From: Aminipila butyrica
Lineage (GTDB): Bacteria; Bacillota; Clostridia; Peptostreptococcales; Anaerovoracaceae
Direction: 5' to 3'
DNA length: 64,000 nucleotides
Assembly (NCBI RefSeq): GCF_010669305.1
Contig: NZ_CP048649.1
Location: 248,001 to 312,000, forward strand
Below are positions 26,221 through 34,686 of the stretch, piece by piece. Made by a program: the position numbers and the translations under genes. The first letter of the stretch is position 1; each line of letters begins with the position of its first letter. The notes beneath the pieces are model-generated. The model saw nothing but the letters and a program-made list of their open reading frames with translations. It had not been told where the DNA came from and ran no database searches.

Positions 26221-26262
26221 ATGGTTATAAAGATAAAATAAATAATAGAAAGAAGGATGAAA

Positions 26263-27261
26263 ATGAAAAAATTTATAGCAGTATTCATGATATCCGTGTT
26301 AGCAGTTTTAACATTAGTCGGATGCGGAACAGATGATGACAGCACTTCGGGCAAAACGGAAAACAATTCGGAGAGTGGCGCAGTTTTACGGATTGCAGCG
26401 CAGCCGTATCCGCTTTACACACCGGTGTATGTAGCTCAGGAGTTGGGTTATTTGCAAGAAGAGTTTGAAGCCGTAGGGGCAACCTATGAGTGGCAGGAAT
26501 TTAAATCAGGTCCCTTGGTAAATGAAGCCGTTGCCGCAGGAGAAGCCGATCTTGGCTTTATGGCAGATTTGCCGGCTATTATTGCAAAGTCCACAGGTCA
26601 GCCTATCGAAATTGTTTCAAATATAGCTTATGGTGAAAAAGGGCTTGCTGTTCTTGTAAAAGCGGACTCGACTGTAAAGAGTATAGCTGACCTAAAGGGA
26701 AAGAAAATCGCCTACGCAACGGGGTCTTATGCTCAGCATTTACTTGCTTTGTTGCTGTCAAATGAAGACTTGACATTAGATGATGTGCAGACGATAAATC
26801 TTGGAGCCAGCGACCAACCTGCTGCTTTAGCAAACGGAGAAGTGGATGCCATCGTTATCTGGGAGCAATACATTTCAAAGCTGACCAGTGACGGTACCGC
26901 AAAGGTTCTGGCAGACGGTACCGGCGTGAAGCGGGGAAATATGATTACCTATGTGGTTTCAGACTATGCAAAGGCCAATCCAGATGTAATAAAGGCCTAT
27001 ATTAGAGCCTTAAACAGAGCAGATGAACTTCTTGCCTCCGATCCGGATAAAGCAGCAGAAGCAGTTGCTGCCGACTTCGGTGTGGATACAAAGCTTATGA
27101 GAAAAATAATCTCTAACTTTACTTATTCCACAGAGCTGACAGCAGAAGATATTGCAGAAATAACAAAAGTTAAAGATTTCTCATTAGATGCAGGTATTAT
27201 TAGTAAGGATGTCGATATAAACAGCTTCATTAACACGGAGTATGTAAAGGCAGCGGAATAA
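26263..27261 (+). CDS. Sulfonate/taurine-type ABC importer, solute-binding lipoprotein
   Basis: Extracellular binding protein of the SsuA/TauA/NitT family, 332 residues. The signal peptide ends with lipobox LVGC (Cys at about 22), so it is lipid-anchored. Family features include RIAAQPYPLYTPVYVAQELGYL near the start of the mature domain and FKSGPLVNEAVAAGEADLGFM. I start it at ATG 26263 because AGAAGG then has a 6-base spacing; the ATG at 26257 directly abuts that site. The ligand cannot be read from sequence; the downstream C-S lyase makes isethionate, taurine or a similar sulfonate likely. Confidence 0.87.
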   Translation: MKKFIAVFMISVLAVLTLVGCGTDDDSTSGKTENNSESGAVLRIAAQPYPLYTPVYVAQELGYLQEEFEAVGATYEWQEFKSGPLVNEAVAAGEADLGFMADLPAIIAKSTGQPIEIVSNIAYGEKGLAVLVKADSTVKSIADLKGKKIAYATGSYAQHLLALLLSNEDLTLDDVQTINLGASDQPAALANGEVDAIVIWEQYISKLTSDGTAKVLADGTGVKRGNMITYVVSDYAKANPDVIKAYIRALNRADELLASDPDKAAEAVAADFGVDTKLMRKIISNFTYSTELTAEDIAEITKVKDFSLDAGIISKDVDINSFINTEYVKAAE

Positions 27262-27307
27262 AAATACTTCAGGCCTGTATCGCAGATAGTTGATAAGGGT
27301 GATTACT

Positions 27308-28078
27308 ATGAACAATGACGTGAAAAACAAAAGGAATATAGGCAGTGTGATTCTCTACATCGCATTGCCTCTCATCCTTATTGCTGTGTGGCAGGGCTAT
27401 AACTTGGCGGGAAAGCTTACGCCTTATACGATGCCTGAACCAATGGCAATCATCAACACCGCCATCGATTACATACAAAACGGAAAGCTTTTTGAAAATG
27501 TAACAGTTAGTTTTATAAGGGTCATAGAAGGATTTTTACTAGCCCTTGTTTCCGCGTTTATAATCGGTATTAATGTTTCTATCTTTCCTAAATTTAATTT
27601 GTTTACAGATTTACTCATTCAGATTCTGCGGCCTATCCCGCCTATTGCCTGGATACCTCTGGCAATCTTATGGTTTGGCATAGGCCAGGAATCAAAAATA
27701 TTTATTATTTTTCTCGGTGCTTTTTTCCCCATATTTGTGAATACCGTGGATGGAGTAAGAAATATAGACAGCAAGTATTTTGAACTTTCTCAGGTTTATG
27801 AAGTGTCCAGGCAAAAACTAATTCGAAAAATAATTATTCCCGGAGCACTGCCCTCCATCATGACCGGCATAAGGCTGGGGTTGGGAAATGCCTGGGTATG
27901 TGTGGTGGCCGCAGAAATGATTGGCGCAACCAGTGGTGTAGGTTATATGCTTTCAGACGGAAGAAGCCTGTCCAGGCCAGACATTGTGATTCTTGGGATG
28001 CTTATTGTTGGCATCGTAGGAAAAATAATGGATGACCTGCTTAAGCTTATCCGAGAAAAACTTATAACCTGGAACTGA
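27308..28078 (+). CDS. Sulfonate/taurine-type ABC importer, permease
   Basis: Membrane subunit (SsuC/TauC family), 256 residues with about six helices. The EAA loop is SRQKLIRKIIIPGALPSIMTGIRLGLG, contacting the ATPase. LRPIPPIAWIPLAILWFGIG is characteristic of this family. I start it at ATG 27308 with AAGGGTGATTACT in front; an earlier in-frame start at 27290 has no site. Confidence 0.92.
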   Translation: MNNDVKNKRNIGSVILYIALPLILIAVWQGYNLAGKLTPYTMPEPMAIINTAIDYIQNGKLFENVTVSFIRVIEGFLLALVSAFIIGINVSIFPKFNLFTDLLIQILRPIPPIAWIPLAILWFGIGQESKIFIIFLGAFFPIFVNTVDGVRNIDSKYFELSQVYEVSRQKLIRKIIIPGALPSIMTGIRLGLGNAWVCVVAAEMIGATSGVGYMLSDGRSLSRPDIVILGMLIVGIVGKIMDDLLKLIREKLITWN

Positions 28079-28093
28079 GGAGGAAGGCTTTAT

Positions 28094-28861
28094 ATGGGAA
28101 ATATCGTGGAAATCCGAAACCTGACAAAGGTCTTTGAGGATAACGGCAAATCAGTTGTCGCATTGGATAACATTAATCTGGACATTGAAGAGGGAAACTT
28201 GATTTCTATCATCGGAGGAAGCGGCTGTGGTAAAAGCACCATGCTCCGAATCATCGGAGGGCTGGAGACTCAGTATGAGGGGGAAGTTTTGGTAGACGGC
28301 AAGAGTGTTTATAAGCCTTCCAGAGAAAAGGGGTTTATTTTTCAAGACCACCGGCTGCTGCCTTGGCTTACGGTGAAGGAAAATATTCGTTTCAGCCTGC
28401 CGGAGACACAGAAAAATAATAATGCGCTAATTAAAGAGAATCTGGAACTGGTTGGACTTTCGGAGTTTGAAAACGCTTATCCAAAGCAGTTATCCGGCGG
28501 CATGGCTCAGAGGGTGGCGATTGCCAGAGCCCTCGCCAACAAACCTAAAATACTGCTGCTCGACGAGCCCTTTGGGGCGCTGGATGCCATAACAAAAATA
28601 AATTTGCAGGAGCAGCTGTTAAATATATGGCAAAAAGAAAAGATTACCATGGTAATTGTCACTCATGATATTGATGAGGCCATTTATTTGGGCAATAAAG
28701 TGGTGGTAATGACCACCCGGCCAGGAAGAATTGAAAAAATAATGGATGTAGACCTTGGCACCCCGAGAAGACGAACCGGTCCGCTTTTCAATGTAGCAAG
28801 AGATGCAATCTACAGAGAATTCTTTAAGGATACCGAAATACCTATAGAATATAGTATCTAG
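28094..28861 (+). CDS. Sulfonate/taurine-type ABC importer, ATPase
   Basis: Nucleotide-binding subunit (SsuB/TauB family), 255 residues: Walker A GGSGCGKST, Q-loop FQDHRLLPWLTVKEN, signature LSGGMAQRVAIARAL, Walker B ILLLDEPFGALD and switch His VTHDIDEA. It follows the permease by 15 bases with GAGGAGGAAGG in front and precedes the glycyl radical enzyme by 48 bases, linking import to C-S cleavage. Confidence 0.93.
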   Translation: MGNIVEIRNLTKVFEDNGKSVVALDNINLDIEEGNLISIIGGSGCGKSTMLRIIGGLETQYEGEVLVDGKSVYKPSREKGFIFQDHRLLPWLTVKENIRFSLPETQKNNNALIKENLELVGLSEFENAYPKQLSGGMAQRVAIARALANKPKILLLDEPFGALDAITKINLQEQLLNIWQKEKITMVIVTHDIDEAIYLGNKVVVMTTRPGRIEKIMDVDLGTPRRRTGPLFNVARDAIYREFFKDTEIPIEYSI

Positions 28862-28909
28862 CGAGAGCCTGTCAGCTTTGCAATGATTATAGATTTGGAG
28901 GAACTTTGT

Positions 28910-31393
28910 ATGTCTATAGAAAAAATATTATCTCCTCAGGAGGAGAGACTTCAGGATGAAATAAAAAATAATGTCAAAACGTTTAGAAACAGAAGCAGAG
29001 CGGCAGACATATTAAATACAGTCAGAAATGCAAAGCCTCAGATTGACGTTGAAAGAGGTCTTTTTTTTACACAGTCTTTTAAGGAAACAGAGGGCCAGGC
29101 TTTAAATTTAAGATGGGCTAAGGCTCTTTATCATTATGCCGCCAACGCTACCGTTTATATTGATGACAACCAGCTTTTAGTTGGGAGAAGCGGAAAAGAA
29201 GGCCGATATGGCATCTTATATCCTGAGCTGGACGGCAATATCTACAGTGAAGTCATCGAGCGGATGCCCACAAGAGAAAATTCCCCTTTTGCTGTTTCTG
29301 AGGAGGATGCGCGAATCATTACCGAAGAGATTGCCCCTTACTGGGTTGGTAAAACTTTTCATGAAAACTTTGAGAAATCTCTTACAAAAGAGACTGAAAA
29401 ACTGACCTATAATCCAGATAAGGAACTGACCTCTAGATACATCGTAAATGAAACGGCTTCGTTCCGTTCCTCCCTGCAATGGGTCCATGATTACGAAATC
29501 GTGCTGGAAAAAGGGTTTAAGGGGATTAAAGAAGAAGCAGAGGAACGATTGAAAGCCCTAGATGAATATAGCCCCTTGGATTATACAGAGAAAAAGCCGT
29601 TTCTGGAGGCCACCATCATTACTTGTGATGCCATTATTCTCTGGGCAAACAGACACGGAGAACTGGCAGCACAACTTGCTGAACAGGAAGAAAATTCGGT
29701 AAGGAAAAAAGAGTTGGAAACCTTAGCGGAGATTTGCCATTATGTACCGGAAAACCCGCCGAGAACTTTTTATGAGGCCATGCAGGCACAATGGTTTACA
29801 CAGATGTTTTCAAGGGTGGAGCAGAAAACCGGAACCATTATCTCTAATGGCAGAATGGATCAGTATCTATACCCCTTTTATAAACAAGATATAGAAGCGG
29901 GAAGAATTACAGAAGATCAGGTTCAGGAGCTCTTTGAATGTATGTGGGTGGCCATGGCTCAGTTCATAGATCTCTATTTATCAGAAACTGGCGGAGCCTT
30001 TAATGAAGGCTATGCACATTGGGAGGCGGTTACAATCGGAGGCCAGACCAAAGAAGGGTACGATGCCACAAATGAACTGTCCTATATTCTCTTGAAATCA
30101 AAACGGGAATTTCCGCTGAATTATCCGGATCTGGCAGCCAGAATACATATGGGCAGTCCGAAAAGATATTTGTATGAGGTGGCAGAAACGATTAAGGCAG
30201 GAGAAGGTTTTCCAAAATTGCTGAATGATGAGGATGTTGTCCCGCTTTTACTGTCAAAGGGAGCTACTTTTGAAGAGGCGTATGATTACAGCGTGTCCGG
30301 CTGTGCGGAATGCCGCATGCCTAACCGGGATACTTATACAAGTCCAAATGCCTATATAAACTTTGCCGCTGCCCTGGAAATGGTTATTTACAATGGGAAG
30401 ATGGCAAAGTATGGGGATGAGGTGTTGGGGCTGGAGACTGGAAAGTTTGAAGAGTATAAAAGCTTTGAGGAACTTTTACAGGCATTTTTGAAACAGCAGC
30501 GACACTTCATCAAGCATGCCTTTATTCAACAGAGAGAAATCATCCGTTTAAGAGCACAGCATTTTGCTTCGCCTCTTGGGTCGGCGCTGCATCAGCTTTG
30601 CCGAAACACGTATACGGATATTCACCAGCCTAAAATTGAAGGAGGCATCGATCTGGGCTATTTTGAATATATGGGATATGCCACGGTCATCGATTCATTA
30701 GCTGCCATTAAGCGGGTCGTGTTTGAAGAGAAAAGGCTGACCCTCGCCCAGCTTAAAGAAGCCCTTGAACACAACTTTGAAGGGTATGAGACCATTCGGC
30801 AGCTTTTATTGAATGCACCAGCCTATGGCAATGATGATCCTTATACGGACTGGATTGGTAAGCTGCTTGACAGAGAAGCACAGGAATTCACCCAAAAGTA
30901 TGGGGATGAACTGGGCGTTCATATGGACTTGAGGCTAGTGCCTTTTACTTCTCACGTACCTTTTGGCAAAGTGGTCAGTGCCACACCAAACGGAAGATTT
31001 GCATATACTCCGCTGTCGGACGGCTCCAGTGCTTCTCAGGGAGCTGATATAAACGGACCTACGGCCATCTTATTGTCCAACTATGTTACCAAGAACTTTA
31101 ATATGAATGGGCATGCGGGAAGGCTGCTAAATATTAAACTTAGTCCGTCCTGTGTCAAGGGTGAGGAAGGAACAGAAAAGCTGATTCAATTTATTGAGGC
31201 ATGGAGGGATTTGAAGCTCTGGCATATTCAGTTTAATGTACTGAATACGGATACGTTGAAAGAAGCGCAGAAGAGTCCAGAAAACTATAGAAATCTGCTG
31301 GTTCGTATTGCTGGATACAGTGCATACTTCACGGAGCTTACAAAGGATTTACAAGATGATATTATTTCCAGAACACAGCATGAGGCGGTATGA
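28910..31393 (+). CDS. islA: Glycyl radical enzyme, probable isethionate sulfite-lyase or close sulfonate lyase
   Basis: 827-residue member of the pyruvate-formate-lyase superfamily. Radical Gly802 lies in RIAGYSAYF near the C-terminus. The active-site loop is SGCAEC with Cys465 and Glu467, the CxE pattern of eliminating enzymes rather than the CC of pyruvate formate-lyase. Published isethionate sulfite-lyases, as I recall them, use Cys468, Glu470, Gly805 and sulfonate-site residues Arg189, Gln193, Trp374, Arg678 and Phe682. Here Arg186, Gln190, Trp371, Arg675 and Phe679 occupy those positions with a constant offset of three. That supports a sulfonate substrate, giving sulfite and acetaldehyde if it is isethionate. 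Start at ATG 28910 after TTGGAGGAAC. Related dihydroxypropanesulfonate lyases remain an alternative. Confidence 0.85.
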   Translation: MSIEKILSPQEERLQDEIKNNVKTFRNRSRAADILNTVRNAKPQIDVERGLFFTQSFKETEGQALNLRWAKALYHYAANATVYIDDNQLLVGRSGKEGRYGILYPELDGNIYSEVIERMPTRENSPFAVSEEDARIITEEIAPYWVGKTFHENFEKSLTKETEKLTYNPDKELTSRYIVNETASFRSSLQWVHDYEIVLEKGFKGIKEEAEERLKALDEYSPLDYTEKKPFLEATIITCDAIILWANRHGELAAQLAEQEENSVRKKELETLAEICHYVPENPPRTFYEAMQAQWFTQMFSRVEQKTGTIISNGRMDQYLYPFYKQDIEAGRITEDQVQELFECMWVAMAQFIDLYLSETGGAFNEGYAHWEAVTIGGQTKEGYDATNELSYILLKSKREFPLNYPDLAARIHMGSPKRYLYEVAETIKAGEGFPKLLNDEDVVPLLLSKGATFEEAYDYSVSGCAECRMPNRDTYTSPNAYINFAAALEMVIYNGKMAKYGDEVLGLETGKFEEYKSFEELLQAFLKQQRHFIKHAFIQQREIIRLRAQHFASPLGSALHQLCRNTYTDIHQPKIEGGIDLGYFEYMGYATVIDSLAAIKRVVFEEKRLTLAQLKEALEHNFEGYETIRQLLLNAPAYGNDDPYTDWIGKLLDREAQEFTQKYGDELGVHMDLRLVPFTSHVPFGKVVSATPNGRFAYTPLSDGSSASQGADINGPTAILLSNYVTKNFNMNGHAGRLLNIKLSPSCVKGEEGTEKLIQFIEAWRDLKLWHIQFNVLNTDTLKEAQKSPENYRNLLVRIAGYSAYFTELTKDLQDDIISRTQHEAV

Positions 31394-32292
31394 TGAAACC
31401 AGATAATACGTATGTTTTCAATATACAGCATTATTCACTCCACGACGGTCCGGGTATACGGACCGTCGTATTTTTAAAGGGATGTCCTTTAAGGTGCAGA
31501 TGGTGCTGCAATCCAGAATCGCAGAAGTACAACCGGGAAATCTCCTATGTAGACAGTAAATGTATTGGATTAAAGGACTGTGGGTTGTGCAAGAATATAT
31601 GCGAAGAAGGGGCTATTTCTTTCAAGGAAAAAGCTGTAATCGACAGAGTAAAATGTAAGGATTGCCTGAAATGTGCAGCGGTCTGTCCTTCCAAGGCCAT
31701 CAGGACGGAAGGAGAGGCCTATTCTGTTCTCCAAATTATAGACCTAATTGAAAGACATGCTGCTTTTTACAGTCATGGGGATGGAGGCCTTACGGTAAGC
31801 GGAGGGGAGCCGCTGACTCAGCCGGATTTTTTGATTCCTTTACTGAAGGAAGCCAAGAGAAGGCGAATCAATACGGCGATGGAAACCTGTGGCTACGGCG
31901 AGTATGAGACGCTTTTTGAAGCCGCAAAATATTTAGATACGGTATTGTTTGATATCAAATCCATGAATACGGAGAAGCATAAGGAGTATACGGGATATGG
32001 AAATGAAAAAATTCTGGAGAACTTTCAGCGGCTATGCAACGATTATCCAACCTTGAATAAGATTGTCCGAACTCCTGTAATCCCTGGATTTAATGACAGC
32101 GAGGAAGATATGGAGGCGATTCTCCGCTTTATTGAAAATAAACCCAGCGTGAGCTATGAGCCGCTGAAATACCACAGCTTCGGCAGGGGAAAATACAAAG
32201 CCCTAGGGCGAGTGTATCCAATGGGGGACAGCAAGCTAGAGGATTCTTTATTTGAAGAGTTGAAGAATCTTAGGAAGCCAGCTTTGCTTTGA
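31390..32292 (+). CDS. islB: Glycyl radical enzyme activase (radical SAM)
   Basis: Uses S-adenosylmethionine and a [4Fe-4S] cluster to abstract hydrogen from Gly802 of the neighbouring enzyme. The radical-SAM cluster ligands are Cys32, Cys36 and Cys39 (GCPLRCRWC). An inserted ferredoxin domain binds two more clusters through Cys58/64/67/71 and Cys89/92/95/99, as in activases of the CutD/IslB type. SGGEPL and later motifs of the SAM site are present. 300 residues. The ATG overlaps the lyase stop (ATGA), the usual lyase-activase arrangement. Confidence 0.93.
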   Translation: MMKPDNTYVFNIQHYSLHDGPGIRTVVFLKGCPLRCRWCCNPESQKYNREISYVDSKCIGLKDCGLCKNICEEGAISFKEKAVIDRVKCKDCLKCAAVCPSKAIRTEGEAYSVLQIIDLIERHAAFYSHGDGGLTVSGGEPLTQPDFLIPLLKEAKRRRINTAMETCGYGEYETLFEAAKYLDTVLFDIKSMNTEKHKEYTGYGNEKILENFQRLCNDYPTLNKIVRTPVIPGFNDSEEDMEAILRFIENKPSVSYEPLKYHSFGRGKYKALGRVYPMGDSKLEDSLFEELKNLRKPALL

Positions 32293-32315
32293 TGCTTTCT
32301 GAACAAATAAAAAAC

Positions 32316-32350
32316 CCACTATATCCATAGGCTTACCTGAAAAATAGTGG
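32316..32350. terminator. Hairpin between the activase and the subtilase genes
   Basis: CCACTAT (32316-32322) pairs with ATAGTGG (32344-32350), 7 bp with a 21-base loop, between convergent genes. An A run lies on its left and only short T runs on its right, so it may act better for the minus-strand gene. Confidence 0.5.
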
Positions 32351-32360
32351 ATTATTTCCT

Positions 32361-33572
32361 TTAGAGGTTTAGCAGTCCTGCTCCTTGGGCGTTGCGGTCA
32401 ACCTTTGCCTGGGGAATAGCCGTGCGCATAAGATATTCTTTCACTTGAGTAGGAGTCAGCTTTGGATTCGCGGCGTGAAGGCAAGCGGCAGCTCCGGCCA
32501 CGGAGGGGGCGGACATAGAAGTGCCGGATTGTCGGATATACCGCTTGTTCGTCATGGCATCTAAGGACAAGATATTCATGCCGGGAGCCAGCAGGTCAGG
32601 CTTTATTGCCCCGGTGGCGGTGGGCCCACGGCTGGAGAAGTCTGGGACCTCTCCGTCCGAGTTGATGGAGCCCACGGTGATGACACAAGGGCTGGTACCC
32701 GGGGAGGTGATACTGCCAGCCTTTGGTCCGCTGTTTCCAGCCGCCACCACAATGGTAATGCCCATATTGAATAGGGCATTAACGCCTAAGATTAAGGGGT
32801 CGGTCATGTCGCTCATGCCGTCTCCGTCCATGTCGAAGCTGGCGGCGTCGATGCCTAAGGACAGGTTGAGAACTCGGATGTTGTAAGTCTGATGATTGTC
32901 TGCCACCCACTGCATAGCGGCCAGGATATCGGAGGTGTTGCCGTTGCCCTCGTAGTCCAGGGCTTTTAGGGCAGCGATTCCGGCCTTGGGGGCGGTGCCC
33001 ATACAGACCATGGAGCAACAGGTATCGGGAAACATTTCACGGACGGTTTCCACGATGGGTGTACCGCCGAAAAGATAGCCGTTTCCTGCAGCTAGACCGG
33101 CCACGTGGGTGCCATGGCCGTCGTCGTCGTAGGGGACCATACTGTTGTTGATGAAGTCCTTAAAAGCTACAATCCGGTTAGACGGTTTGATGACGTCATA
33201 ATGCGGAGCTATGCCGGTATCGATGATGGCAATGGTGACGCCCTCTCCGCACAGGGATCCGGAAAACACACTTTTTCGAAGCTTCTTGTTTTTGGCATTT
33301 TTTTTTCCTGCCAGAGGAAGAGGACCGGTAAGTATAGGTGCGGTCTCAATTGGTAGCTTGGAAACTTCTGCATCCATAGAAATAAGTGAGATATTGGCAT
33401 TGCATTTAATTTTACTGATTTTTTTGACCGGCATGTCAGCGCACAGGGCGTTGATAAAAGGTAATTCATATTTTATTTTTCCGGCGTTATCTAGCACGCA
33501 TTGCCGGATGGAGTGGAGATCGTCTTTAGAATATATGATCACAGGCATAGAGCCTTTATTTTTTTTCTTCAT
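32361..33572 (-). CDS. Intracellular subtilisin-like serine protease (S8)
   Basis: 403 residues with the full catalytic triad: Asp118 (IIDTG), His153 (DGHGTHVAG) and Ser352 (GTSMSAP), plus oxyanion Asn280. There is no signal peptide, so it probably acts in the cytoplasm, like AprX-type enzymes. An N-terminal region of about 100 residues precedes the catalytic domain and may be a propeptide or inhibitor-like segment. The sequence FDMDGDGMSDMTD (about 246-258) resembles a calcium-binding loop inserted between the His and the oxyanion Asn. RBS GGAGGG lies seven bases upstream of the start. No partner is adjacent. Confidence 0.88.
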   Translation of the reverse strand: MKKKNKGSMPVIIYSKDDLHSIRQCVLDNAGKIKYELPFINALCADMPVKKISKIKCNANISLISMDAEVSKLPIETAPILTGPLPLAGKKNAKNKKLRKSVFSGSLCGEGVTIAIIDTGIAPHYDVIKPSNRIVAFKDFINNSMVPYDDDGHGTHVAGLAAGNGYLFGGTPIVETVREMFPDTCCSMVCMGTAPKAGIAALKALDYEGNGNTSDILAAMQWVADNHQTYNIRVLNLSLGIDAASFDMDGDGMSDMTDPLILGVNALFNMGITIVVAAGNSGPKAGSITSPGTSPCVITVGSINSDGEVPDFSSRGPTATGAIKPDLLAPGMNILSLDAMTNKRYIRQSGTSMSAPSVAGAAACLHAANPKLTPTQVKEYLMRTAIPQAKVDRNAQGAGLLNL

Positions 33573-33733
33573 TTTAAGCCCTCCTTCATTCAGGTGTATT
33601 TTGGTATTTATACATCATATGCAGGAAGAAGGCCCGGTGCTATCGCCTCAGCAGCAGGAAGTTTTTTTGGGGCAGGGGTTCATTAGCAAAACCTTCTAGC
33701 CATAATACGTTTGCCGAAAAGGCCATTATTTGT

Positions 33734-33947
33734 TATAATGAGTTCTATGATTAGGAAGCCGTTGCCTTTTTGCCCAAAGGTTTGAAAAAATTTTGCAGGC
33801 AAGGCCGGTGCCGTAGGGGGAATTTATTGAAACACATGCAGGCGTGGCTCGTACGTTATAATGGATTTATGATTTAGACGGCTTCGCCGCAAGGTAAAAT
33901 CCATTGAAACACACGGAGGCGTAGCTCGTGTGTTATAATAGATTTAT
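33734..33947 (+). repeat. Array of three related promoter-like elements upstream of the two-component system
   Basis: TATAAT boxes at 33734-33739, 33857-33862 and 33934-33939. The last two lie in a 45-base repeat (33826-33870 and 33903-33947, period 77) with the form ATTGAAACACA-G-AGGCGT-GCTCGT--GTTATAAT-GATTTAT. Between them AATGGATTT and AAATCCATT form a stem enclosing GGCttcGCC, and in the last copy AACACACG/CGTGTGTT forms a stem ending at the TATAAT. The first box shares the following TATGATTTA-like and GCCG sequence and is a diverged copy. Most have an extended -10 (TGTTATAAT). The same element occurs reversed at 19533-19619. Confidence 0.75.
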
Positions 33948-33984
33948 TAAGTAGAAACAGCAGAGGATTGGGAGGTCGCATAAT

Positions 33985-34683
33985 ATGGACTCAAAAAAAG
34001 TACTAATAATCGAAGATGAAAAAGCCATTTCAGACATTATCAAGTTCAACTTGAAAAAAGAAGGTTTTGAAGTAGACTGGGCTTATGACGGACAGGAAGG
34101 GTTGACAAAAGCCTTGAACACGCAGCCGGATTTGATTCTGCTGGATGTGATGCTGCCTTCTATGGATGGCTTTCAGGTCTGCAAGCGAGTACGGGAGGGG
34201 AGCGCTATTCCCATCATTATGCTGACAGCAAAAGAAGAAGAGGTAGACAAGGTGCTGGGCCTAGAGTTGGGTGCAGATGACTATATAACAAAACCTTTTG
34301 GTATGAGGGAGCTGGTGGCCCGGATAAAGGCCAATATTCGCAGGACAGAGCTGGTTTCTGGTGCGTCTACCGAACCCTCCAATGTTCACGATTTCGGGGA
34401 TTTGGAAATCGATATGAACCGGTACGAGGTACGGAAACACGAGCAGGTGCTGGAGCTGACCCTCAGAGAGTTTGAACTGCTCAAATACTTAGCGGAGAGA
34501 GAAAATAAGGTTTTTTCCAGAGAACAGCTGCTGGAAGAGGTTTGGGGCTACGAATATTACGGGGATATCCGTACAGTGGATGTCACCGTCAGACGGCTGA
34601 GAGAAAAGCTGGAGGACGATTCCAGCTCGCCTAAATACATCATGACCAAGAGAGGCATCGGGTATTACTTTAGGAGGCCGTAA
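33985..34683 (+). CDS. Response regulator, OmpR/PhoP/WalR type
   Basis: Two-component DNA-binding regulator of 232 residues. The receiver has acidic residues EDE at the N-terminus, phospho-acceptor Asp53 (LILLDVMLP) and Lys in TKPFGM. The C-terminus is an OmpR-type winged helix ending in the wing segment KRGIGYYF. The paired kinase follows by three bases. Most similar in style to WalR/PhoP, but the usual wal accessory genes are absent, so the stimulus and regulon are unknown. Transcription probably begins in the repeat array upstream, which may allow several start sites. Confidence 0.92.
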   Translation: MDSKKVLIIEDEKAISDIIKFNLKKEGFEVDWAYDGQEGLTKALNTQPDLILLDVMLPSMDGFQVCKRVREGSAIPIIMLTAKEEEVDKVLGLELGADDYITKPFGMRELVARIKANIRRTELVSGASTEPSNVHDFGDLEIDMNRYEVRKHEQVLELTLREFELLKYLAERENKVFSREQLLEEVWGYEYYGDIRTVDVTVRRLREKLEDDSSSPKYIMTKRGIGYYFRRP

Positions 34684-34686
34684 GGG

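Noticed and set aside
28910..31393. Pyruvate formate-lyase, choline or glycerol/propanediol dehydratase identity for the glycyl radical enzyme
   Set aside because: No adjacent Cys pair as in pyruvate formate-lyase, no microcompartment genes, and the putative sulfonate-site Arg, Gln, Trp, Arg and Phe residues fit a sulfonate lyase better.
33826..33947. Possible CRISPR-like repeats
   Set aside because: Only two close copies, with a period of 77 and internal hairpins and TATAAT boxes; no cas genes. Better explained as a promoter-like intergenic repeat.
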